Assembly (NCBI GenBank): GCA_023150495.1
Contig: JAKLKT010000181.1
Span: forward strand, 1-9,287
Direction of reading: 5' to 3'
Length of the DNA stretch: 9,287 nucleotides
DNA from: Planctomycetota bacterium
GTDB taxonomy: Bacteria; Planctomycetota; PLA2
Within the stretch, counting starts at the first letter, position 1. Each line of letters begins with the position of its first letter. The notes beneath the pieces were generated by a model, which was not told the origin of the DNA, did not search any database, and worked only from the letters and a program-made list of their open reading frames with translations. Of this stretch, positions 1 to 5,888 are shown piece after piece. A program made the translations under genes and the position numbers.

Positions 1-749
1 GTCACCCTCGCGCCGGCGCGGTTCAGGTGGCCGACGATGCGGGCGTCGGGCTGCGGCGACGAGACCCCGAGCCCCTCGAGGAGGAGGTCGCCCTGCGACG
101 TGGCCGCCGCCACCATGAGCGCCGCCGCGGAGCTGAAGTCCGGCTCCACGTCGAAGGGGTCCTTGAACGCGCGCTGAACGAAGGCGGTGAGGCCCACGTA
201 GGAGAAGGAACGGCTGCCGGACACGTGGACCCGCAGCCCCGGCACCCGGCCGACAAGCAGGATGAGCGCCGTCGCGAACTGGCTCGAGAGGTCCGTCGTG
301 AGCCGCACGGCGCCGCCCCGGATGGGCCCCTTCACCCGCACGGGGAACGCGTCGCCCTCGACCGCCGCGCCCAGCTCCCGGAGGGCGTCGCAGAGGGGCT
401 TCACCGGGCGCTCCCGGAGGCGCCGCGACCCGTCCACCGTCGTCCAGGCGGGGCGGACGGCCGCGAGCGCGAGGAGGCAGCGGGCCCCCGTCGCGTTGTC
501 GCCCGCGTCGATGACGGCCTCCCGCTCCGAGGCGCTCCCGGCGACCGTCCGGGTCCCCCCGGCCCCCCCCACTTCGTAGCCCAGCGCCAAAAGGCCGTTG
601 CAGAGGCGGTCGAGGTCCTCGCTCGCGGGCACGTTCCGGACCGTCCCTCCCCGGCGCGTCGCGAGGATCAGCGCCCGCTGGGCGATCGCCTTCGAGCCCG
701 GCACGAGGATCCGGCCCCGGAGCCGCCCCGGCCGAACCATCACGTCCAT
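1..749 (-). CDS. aroA: EPSP synthase (3-phosphoshikimate 1-carboxyvinyltransferase), divergent, 3' part outside window
   Basis: Shikimate-pathway enzyme that joins shikimate-3-phosphate and PEP to give EPSP. 249 codons are visible before the left edge, against about 430-450 for the family, so only the N-terminal portion is seen. I chose ATG at 749 because it gives MDVMVRPGRLRGRILVPGSK, matching the family's usual opening; a second in-frame ATG lies at 740. Visible motifs are VPGSKAIAQRALILA (residues about 17-31; family consensus VPGDKSISHRALLLA), DAGDNATGARCLL (loop equivalent to GNAGTAMR), RERPVKPL, the substrate-binding LSSQ (about residue 154) and SGSRSFSYVGLT. The catalytic-region Lys and Arg of KxIxxR are kept, but both Ser are replaced by Ala and His by Gln. 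The Gly of the GT loop is Ala and the following Pro is Cys. It is therefore either a diverged true AroA or an AroA-like paralogue. The gene faces away from purC. Confidence 0.85.
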   Translation of the reverse strand, partial: MDVMVRPGRLRGRILVPGSKAIAQRALILATRRGGTVRNVPASEDLDRLCNGLLALGYEVGGAGGTRTVAGSASEREAVIDAGDNATGARCLLALAAVRPAWTTVDGSRRLRERPVKPLCDALRELGAAVEGDAFPVRVKGPIRGGAVRLTTDLSSQFATALILLVGRVPGLRVHVSGSRSFSYVGLTAFVQRAFKDPFDVEPDFSSAAALMVAAATSQGDLLLEGLGVSSPQPDARIVGHLNRAGARV

Positions 750-755
750 CCGGGG

Positions 756-761
756 AGTGTA
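756..761 (-). promoter_or_regulatory. Possible -10 box for aroA (TACACT), giving a very short or absent leader
   Basis: Reading leftward, TACACT lies 6 nt before the ATG at 749. Transcription would then begin at or beside the start codon, as in leaderless genes. No convincing -35 box and no Shine-Dalgarno sequence is visible. The assignment rests on one hexamer next to a suspected sequence junction, so it is weak. Confidence 0.3.
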
Positions 762-775
762 GCGGCGCCTCCCCG

Positions 776-1579
776 GCGGACGGGAAGGTCCTCCTGATCG
801 CGACCGACCGCGTCTCCGCCTTCGACGTCATCCTGAACCAGGGCATCCCCGGCCGCGGCGTCGTCCTGACGCAGCTCTCGGAGTTCTGGTTCAGGAAGCT
901 CGAGAAGGTGTGCCCGAACCACCTGATCACGACCGACATCGAGAAGATGCCCGAGCCGGTGCGGCGGAACGCCGCGACGCTCGCGGGCCGCACGATGCTC
1001 GTGCGGGCGCTCGACATCGTCCCGGTCGAGTGCGTCGTGCGCGGGTACCTCGCCGGATCCGGCTGGAAGGAGTACGGGGAGACGGGCAGCGTCTGCGGCG
1101 TGCAGCTCCCGAAGGGGCTCGTCGAGAGCGCGAAGCTCCCGGCGCCCATCTTCACGCCGACGACGAAGGCGCACACGGGCCACGACATGCCGCTCACCTA
1201 CCCGCAGGTCGAGGACCTCGTCGGCGCGCACACGGCGTCGAGCCTCCGCGACCTCTCCCTCGCGCTCTACCGCGCGGGAGCCGCGTTCGCGGAGAAGCGC
1301 GGGATCCTCCTCGCCGACACGAAGTTCGAGTTCGGCCTCGCCGACGGGCGGCTCGTGCTCGCCGACGAGGCGCTGACGCCCGACTCCTCGCGCTACTGGG
1401 ACAGCAGGACCTACGCGCCCGGCCGGGCGCAGGACTCGTTCGACAAGCAGATCATCCGCGACTGGCTCGAGGGCTCGGGCTGGAAGAAGACGCCGCCCCC
1501 GCCGGACGTGCCGGCGGAGGTGATCGCGAAGGCGGGGCGCCGGTACCGCGAGATCGCGGACCGGCTGATGGGAGCATAG
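776..1579 (+). CDS. purC: SAICAR synthetase (phosphoribosylaminoimidazole-succinocarboxamide synthase), 5' end missing
   Basis: Purine step 7: ATP-dependent joining of aspartate to CAIR. Family motifs follow in order: ATDRVSAFD (800-826), GYLAGSGWKEY (1043-1075), an IFTPTTKAHTGHD block, ILLADTKFEFG, EALTPDSSRYW, and SFDKQIIRDWLEGSGWKK. Homology to the longer (about 290-310 residue, yeast-like) form is continuous from ADGKVLLIATD at 776 to the TAG at 1579, 267 residues. The N-terminal GKVRDVYD-type ATP-binding loop that should precede it is absent in all three forward frames. No ATG, GTG or TTG lies in frame between about 656 and 908. A start at GTG 908 would remove the conserved ATDRVSAFD motif as well, so I do not accept it. 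The coordinate given is where homology begins, not a start codon. purE follows after 2 nt, supporting a purCE operon. It is either a truncated gene or a product of a sequence misjoin. Confidence 0.88.
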   Translation, partial: ADGKVLLIATDRVSAFDVILNQGIPGRGVVLTQLSEFWFRKLEKVCPNHLITTDIEKMPEPVRRNAATLAGRTMLVRALDIVPVECVVRGYLAGSGWKEYGETGSVCGVQLPKGLVESAKLPAPIFTPTTKAHTGHDMPLTYPQVEDLVGAHTASSLRDLSLALYRAGAAFAEKRGILLADTKFEFGLADGRLVLADEALTPDSSRYWDSRTYAPGRAQDSFDKQIIRDWLEGSGWKKTPPPPDVPAEVIAKAGRRYREIADRLMGA

Positions 1580-1581
1580 CG

Positions 1582-2076
1582 ATGGCGGTCGTCGGTTTCG
1601 TCCTCGGCTCGCAGTCGGACCTCGACCAGCTCGACGGCGCGCGGGCGCTCCTGAACGAGATGGGCGTGCCGCACGAGGTCCGGGTGATCTCCGCCCACCG
1701 CACGCCGGACCGCTGCCGCGAGTACGTGACGACGGCGAAGGACCGCGGGCTGAAGGTGCTCGTGGGCGTCGCCGGCGTCGCCGCGCACCTCGCGGGCGTG
1801 CTCGCGGCGCACACGGACCTCCCGGTGCTCGGCGTGCCGGCGGCGGGCGGCCCGCTGAACGGCCTCGACGCGCTGCTCTCGACGGTGCAGATGCCGGGCG
1901 GCGTCCCGGTCGCGACCTTCGCGATCGGGAAGGCCGGCGCGACGAACGCCGCGGTCTTCGCGTGCCGGATGCTCGCCCTGAACGACCCGGCGCTCGCGAA
2001 GAAGCTCGCGTCCTACCGGGACGCGATGCGCACCAAGGTCGAACGCGCCGACGACGAGCTCCGCGCCAGGAAGTAG
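1582..2076 (+). CDS. purE: N5-carboxyaminoimidazole ribonucleotide mutase (PurE, class I-like)
   Basis: Interconverts N5-CAIR and CAIR, the step immediately before PurC, in the cytoplasm. It is 164 residues, the normal size for bacterial PurE. Visible motifs are GSQSD (9-13, ribonucleotide phosphate loop), SAHRTPD (37-43, with the catalytic His39), GVAGVAAHLAG (62-72, family form GAGGAAHLPG), GVPAAGGPLNGLD, QMPGGVPV (103-110) and AIGKAGATNAA (114-124). HRTPD and QMPxGxPV favour class I, the type that normally works with PurK. No purK is present in this window. GGGAG at 1570-1574, inside the end of purC, is a well-spaced ribosome binding site (7 nt), which decides the start at ATG 1582. The 2-nt gap to purC implies co-transcription. 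Confidence 0.95.
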   Translation: MAVVGFVLGSQSDLDQLDGARALLNEMGVPHEVRVISAHRTPDRCREYVTTAKDRGLKVLVGVAGVAAHLAGVLAAHTDLPVLGVPAAGGPLNGLDALLSTVQMPGGVPVATFAIGKAGATNAAVFACRMLALNDPALAKKLASYRDAMRTKVERADDELRARK

Positions 2077-2077
2077 A

Positions 2078-2099
2078 GGGGAGGGGGCGCGGGGGAGGG
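2078..2099 (+). other. G-run tract able to form a G-quadruplex, in the 3' untranslated region of purE
   Basis: Four G runs (4, 5, 5 and 3 G) are separated by A, CGC and A, starting 2 nt after the purE stop. Short 1-3-1 loops are the pattern of stable parallel quadruplexes. On the purE transcript this strand is the RNA. It overlaps the left arm of the hairpin at 2094-2132, so the two structures would compete. A biological role is not shown. Confidence 0.45.
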
Positions 2100-2132
2100 C
2101 CCCGCCGTGCGGCACGGATGCCGCACCCCTCC
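2094..2132. terminator. Strong hairpin between convergent purE and EF-hand genes; possible two-way terminator
   Basis: GTGCGGCA (2107-2114) and TGCCGCAC (2119-2126) form a perfect 8-bp stem around the tetraloop CGGA. Outside it, GGAGGG (2094-2099) can pair with CCCTCC (2127-2132) across a 7-nt bulge. It lies between the purE stop (2076) and the EF-hand stop (2183), where a shared terminator is expected. No T run follows on either strand, so it is not a canonical intrinsic terminator. Confidence 0.5.
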
Positions 2133-2134
2133 GA

Positions 2135-2148
2135 CGCAACCCGTTGCG
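2135..2148. repeat. Small palindrome CGCAAC-CC-GTTGCG
   Basis: A 6-bp perfect inverted repeat with a 2-nt centre, just right of the larger hairpin in the same convergent gap. A near-identical palindrome occurs in the other large intergenic region at 8917-8930. It may be part of the terminator or a dispersed palindromic element. Confidence 0.4.
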
Positions 2149-2182
2149 GAAGAACGGCTTGCGACGCCCGATTCCGGAAAAG

Positions 2183-2993
2183 TTACCGCAGCTCGGCGCC
2201 GGAAAGGATGCCGTCGCCGTTCTTGTCGAGGCGGCGGAAGATGTTCTCCGCCTTGAGCTCGTCGGGCGTCACGCGGTCGTCCTTGTTCGCGTCGTAGCGC
2301 TCGAGGAGGCCCTGCTTCGGCAAGGACGTCGGGCCGTCCATGTCCGTCATCTCCTCGGGGCGCATCTCGACCATCGGGGGCGCCGCGAGCTCCGTCTCCG
2401 TGACCACGTCGTCCCTGTTCGCGTCGTACTGCCGGAAGAACTGGCCGGGGCCGTCGTACTCCCTCCGCGTGACCTTCTTGTCGCGGTTCATGTCGAAGAG
2501 GTCGAGGAAGTTGTCGACCGTCGGCCGCCGCTTCGCGATCTCGAGCTGCTCCTCGACGTACCGCGTCGCTTCGCGCCGGTTCAGCGCGCCGTCGTTCGTC
2601 CGGTCGTAGCGCTGCCACTGCTCGTCGCCCATCCCCGGCAGCTCCTTCCTCTGGATCTTCCCGTCCTTGTCGACGTCGCTCCTCCGGAACAGGTCGTCCA
2701 CGCGCTCCTTGATCGTGCGCGGCTCGGCCTCCGGCACGGACTCGCTCTTCTTCTCCTGCGGCGCCGCGGGCTTGCCTTCCTTCCCCTCCGGACCCTTTCC
2801 ATCCTTCTTCGGCTCGGGCTTCCGGTCGAGGAACGCCGCCACCTCCTCGCGGGTGACCTTGCCGTCCTTGTCCGCGTCGATCTTCCCGAAGATGCCCGCG
2901 TCGGGGATCTCGTCCCTGGTGAGGGACGTTGTCCACCTCGTCCGCGGCGGCGGGCGCCGCGAGGAGCGCGCACAGCCAGATCTTCCGCATCAT
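2183..2993 (-). CDS. Secreted seven-EF-hand calcium-binding protein, with apparent frameshift after the signal peptide
   Basis: Translation begins at ATGATG (2993 or 2990); GGAGGT at 2997-3002 is better spaced for the second ATG. The start shares an ATGA overlap with the cytochrome stop, indicating coupled translation. The first frame encodes a signal peptide (KIWLCALLAAPAAADE). At about 2926-2930 the reading must skip one base (one extra or two missing) to enter the main frame, which runs to TAA at 2183. That frame has seven 12-residue EF loops, each ending in Glu: 2843-2878 (DADKDGKVTREE), 2642-2677, 2570-2605, 2459-2494, 2390-2425, 2258-2293 and 2192-2227 (DKNGDGILSGAE). Loops 4-6 lack the usual Gly at position 6. 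A Lys/Pro/Glu-rich linker separates loops 1 and 2. The main frame has no start before GTG 2842, which would discard loop 1. Calcium binding is inferred from the loops. The protein is presumably periplasmic or external, like its operon partners. The shift could be a sequencing error or a real inactivation. Confidence 0.85.
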
Positions 2994-5881
2994 CGCACCT
3001 CCGCGTGCAGGATCCGCTCGATCTCGGAGCGCGACAGCAGCCGCGCCCCGGGATGGCTCACGTCCTTCAGGGGCTTCCCGTCGAATCCTACCAGACGATC
3101 GAGGGGGAAGGACTCCACGTCGACGCCCGTGGCCCGCCCGGCCATGTCGACGAGGCCCGCCTGCGGGAGCTGCGCCGCCCGCGAGGTGACATCGACGATC
3201 TCGACGTTGCCCGCCCCGCGGCCTGCCACGATCGCGAACTGCTTCAGGAAGGGCGCCTGGAAGACGCTCGCGATGCGTACCGCGCGCGGGTCGTCGACGG
3301 TGCCGCGCGTGCCGACGACCTGCGGCGTCTCGGGCAGGCCCACGTCGAGCTTCCAGAGGACGCCGTTGCTGCTCGCCCCCTGGGTCCCGGCCACGTAGAG
3401 GTACTCCCTCTCCGCCGACGGGATGTCGCCGCCCGCGCTGCCGATGTCGTAGCTGCTCGCGAACGCGAGCGCGGTCCCGCTGAGCGAGCCGCGGATGCCC
3501 GGGAAGATCGTCTTCGCCCGCGACGGGTGCGTCACGTCCACCGCGTAGAGCCCCGCCTCGCCGTCCGCGACGAACGCGACGTTCCTCGCCTGCGTCCGCG
3601 CACGCGACGCGACGTCGGGGCGCGCGCCCAGGAAGTGGACGAGCACGTCGTTCGCGGAGAGCGGCCGCGCGTCGTCGCCGTTCAGGTCGACCGCCGCGAC
3701 GACCGCCGGCTTCTCCGGCACGCTCAGGTCCACGATGCGGAGGCCCCCGGGCCCGTCCGCGACGTAGGCGATGAGCCCGTCCACGTGGACCGCGCGCGCC
3801 TCCGCCGTCTTCGCCTTGCCCACGAGCCGCGGCTTGAACGGACCGTCGAGGGCGTAGACGAGGAGCCCCTCCCGGCCGGCCGCGACGAAGAGGTGCGACT
3901 CGCGGACCTGCACCTTCCGCGCGTCGCCGGCGTGGATCTGGCCGCGGCGCCGCGGGTCCTGCGGCGCGGTCACGTCGACGATCTGCACCGTGCCGTCCCG
4001 GCAGGCGACGTACGCGGCCTCCGCGCGCCCCGTGAGCGGGTGGTTCCAGAGCGCCACGTCGCGCGGCTGCGCCGGGAGCGGCAGGTTCGCGAGGGCCGCG
4101 CTCTGCGCGGGCGTCTTCACGTCGAAGCCGCAGACGGTGAGCCCCGCCTCGCCGACGACGACGAACAGGTCGCGGAAGAGGCGGAAGTTCTCGGACCCCA
4201 TGCCGAGCACGGAGGGCGCGCCGTGGCACTCGTCGCACCTCCGCGCGGCCGGCTGCACCGTGTGCGTCTGGTGGTGGATGAGCGTCATCCCGGAGAGCCC
4301 CGCCGCGGTCACCGGCAGCGCCTCGCGGAGCACCGTCTTCCCCTCGACGTCCCGGTAGGTGCCCGCCGTGGAGAACCCGACCATGTAGGGCGCGATCCGG
4401 CCGTGCGAGTCGACGCCCAGGTAGTGGTTGCGGAAGGTGCTGAAGATCTTCTCCTGCGTCGTCACGCGCCCCGGCGTGCGCTTCCCCGCGAGGATGTCGA
4501 GCTGCGTGAACTGGTCGTTCCGGTCGAAGTGGAAGCCGAAGAAGTTCACGCTCCACGCGCTGTGGCAGGCGTAGCAGGCGAGGCGGCCGTGCGTCACCGG
4601 GTCCATCGCCTTCGCCGCGCGCGCGTTGTAGCTCGCGTGGCGCGGGTCGAGCACGTCGACGACCTGCTTCACCACGTGCTCCTTGCCGCTGACGCGCCCG
4701 GTGAGGATCGCGACGTCGCCCGTCCACTTCAGGTGGTCGAGCGTCTCGCCGCGCTCCGTCCGGAACGTCGCCTTCGCGCGGAAGGTGCCGTGGCACGTCT
4801 CGCAGCGGATCGCGACCGCGTGCTCCATGAACCCGTAGACGTTGCCGTCCCCCATCACGTCGCCGGAGCGGTGGCAGTCGATGCAGTGCATCCCGCGCTC
4901 GTGGTGGACGTCGGGCGGGCACACCGCCGGGTCGTTGAGGAAGAACCTCGTCTTGTCGAGCTGCTTCGTGGTCCCGGGCACGTCGGGGCCGCCGGGCACG
5001 CCCGGCGGCAGCTGCGCGAGGCCGCGGAAGCTCATCCCGATCGAGGCGTCGAGCGCGTGGCAGCGGCCGCACACCTCGCTCGGGATCCGGTCCGTCATCT
5101 CGTGCCGAAGCGGGTGGCCCGGCTCGAGCTTGTCCACCGTCGGGTCGCCGCTCTTCGAGAGCCCGTCGTGCGCGTAGACGATGTGGCAAGCGCCGCACCC
5201 CTCGCTCCGGTACCAGCCGTCCTGCCCGAGGCGGCCGCGGAGGCCGACGCCGCGCGAGTAGAGGTGGCACTGCATGCACGACTTCCGCGGCAGATCGCTG
5301 AAGTGGTCGCCGATGCCCGCGCCCTCGGGGATGGAGGGAGGGGGGATCGGGGGGAGGGAGCGGAGGCCGTGCTCGGGCACGGTCCCGTCGTCGTCGGAGA
5401 CGGCGAAGATCCCGTAGCGCGCCTCCTTCGCCCGCGTGACGCCGTTCTCGTAGAGGCCGTCGGAGAGGTGTCCCGCCGTGGTGCCGTGCAGCGACTTCTC
5501 GAGATTCGCGCAGGCGTCCATGTGGCAGCGCCCGCACGCCTCGCGGGCGACGCGGAGGTCGGAGGGGTTCACGAACCGCCGGTACGGGAGGTCGTACTGG
5601 AGCGGCAGCGTCGTCTCGTCGTTGGGCGAGGGCCGCGTCGCCTTCACGTGCGCGCGGTCCTTCTCCATCGAGTCGCCGTCGCCGCCGTGGCAGTCGGTGC
5701 AGGAGAGCGCCTCCCACGGGTGCATCTCCTCGATGCCGTCGTGGCAGTTGATGCAGCCCGGGTTCGCCTTCTTCGGGCGCGCTCCGGGGGCCATCGGGCC
5801 CCCCATGCCCCCCCCCATCTCGTCGCCGGCGAAGGCGGCGAGCCCGAGCAGGAGGAGCGCGCCCGCCGCGAACCAGCGCAC
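2990..5881 (-). CDS. Decaheme c-type cytochrome fused to a seven-repeat LVIVD beta-propeller
   Basis: 963 residues beginning at GTG 5881, chosen because it gives a complete signal peptide (RWFAAGALLLLGLAAFAG). A short Met/Gly-rich stretch follows (residues 20-33). Ten CXXCH heme sites lie at residues 43 (CINCH), 61 (CTDCH), 116 (CGRCH), 202 (CMQCH), 229 (CGACH), 271 (CGRCH), 333 (CIDCH), 360 (CETCH), 436 (CYACH) and 549 (CDECH). Extra His, such as 326-327 and 536-537, could be distal ligands. From about 565 to 900 there are seven LVIVD-like strands (about 572, 623, 664, 705, 769, 827 and 882; e.g. AYVADGPGGLRIVDLSVPEKP), as expected for a seven-bladed propeller. No lipobox or membrane anchor is seen, so it should be periplasmic or surface-exposed and carry electrons. 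The propeller probably mediates binding. The gene starts 7 nt after the DUF1501 stop and ends in an ATGA overlap with the EF-hand gene. I cannot tie it to a named cytochrome family. Confidence 0.9.
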   Translation of the reverse strand: MRWFAAGALLLLGLAAFAGDEMGGGMGGPMAPGARPKKANPGCINCHDGIEEMHPWEALSCTDCHGGDGDSMEKDRAHVKATRPSPNDETTLPLQYDLPYRRFVNPSDLRVAREACGRCHMDACANLEKSLHGTTAGHLSDGLYENGVTRAKEARYGIFAVSDDDGTVPEHGLRSLPPIPPPSIPEGAGIGDHFSDLPRKSCMQCHLYSRGVGLRGRLGQDGWYRSEGCGACHIVYAHDGLSKSGDPTVDKLEPGHPLRHEMTDRIPSEVCGRCHALDASIGMSFRGLAQLPPGVPGGPDVPGTTKQLDKTRFFLNDPAVCPPDVHHERGMHCIDCHRSGDVMGDGNVYGFMEHAVAIRCETCHGTFRAKATFRTERGETLDHLKWTGDVAILTGRVSGKEHVVKQVVDVLDPRHASYNARAAKAMDPVTHGRLACYACHSAWSVNFFGFHFDRNDQFTQLDILAGKRTPGRVTTQEKIFSTFRNHYLGVDSHGRIAPYMVGFSTAGTYRDVEGKTVLREALPVTAAGLSGMTLIHHQTHTVQPAARRCDECHGAPSVLGMGSENFRLFRDLFVVVGEAGLTVCGFDVKTPAQSAALANLPLPAQPRDVALWNHPLTGRAEAAYVACRDGTVQIVDVTAPQDPRRRGQIHAGDARKVQVRESHLFVAAGREGLLVYALDGPFKPRLVGKAKTAEARAVHVDGLIAYVADGPGGLRIVDLSVPEKPAVVAAVDLNGDDARPLSANDVLVHFLGARPDVASRARTQARNVAFVADGEAGLYAVDVTHPSRAKTIFPGIRGSLSGTALAFASSYDIGSAGGDIPSAEREYLYVAGTQGASSNGVLWKLDVGLPETPQVVGTRGTVDDPRAVRIASVFQAPFLKQFAIVAGRGAGNVEIVDVTSRAAQLPQAGLVDMAGRATGVDVESFPLDRLVGFDGKPLKDVSHPGARLLSRSEIERILHAEVR

Positions 5882-5888
5882 GGGAGCC

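Noticed and set aside
555..570. C6 and C8 runs in aroA as a slippage site
   Set aside because: They encode a glycine-rich turn (VGGAGG) in frame with intact sequence on both sides; nothing suggests variation in a metabolic gene.
908..1579. purC starting at GTG 908
   Set aside because: Conserved PurC sequence continues in frame upstream to 776, including ATDRVSAFD, so 908 is internal.
910..2076. purE extended to 388 residues from 910
   Set aside because: The upstream part is the out-of-frame shadow of purC; the PurE family begins at the ATG at 1582, which has a good ribosome binding site.
2183..2842. EF-hand protein starting at GTG 2842
   Set aside because: The first EF loop lies directly upstream in the same frame, and a coupled start with a signal peptide is present at 2990-2993. 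The GTG is the Val after loop 1.
5332..5357. G-rich tract inside the cytochrome gene as a quadruplex element
   Set aside because: It is explained by codons for a Pro/Ile-rich segment (LPPIPPPSIPEG) between hemes 3 and 4 and needs no separate function.
2013..5717. A 1234-codon open frame on the minus strand
   Set aside because: It is a frame-shadow of the cytochrome gene; its only real content is the EF-hand protein's signal peptide near 2930-2993, which is annotated separately.
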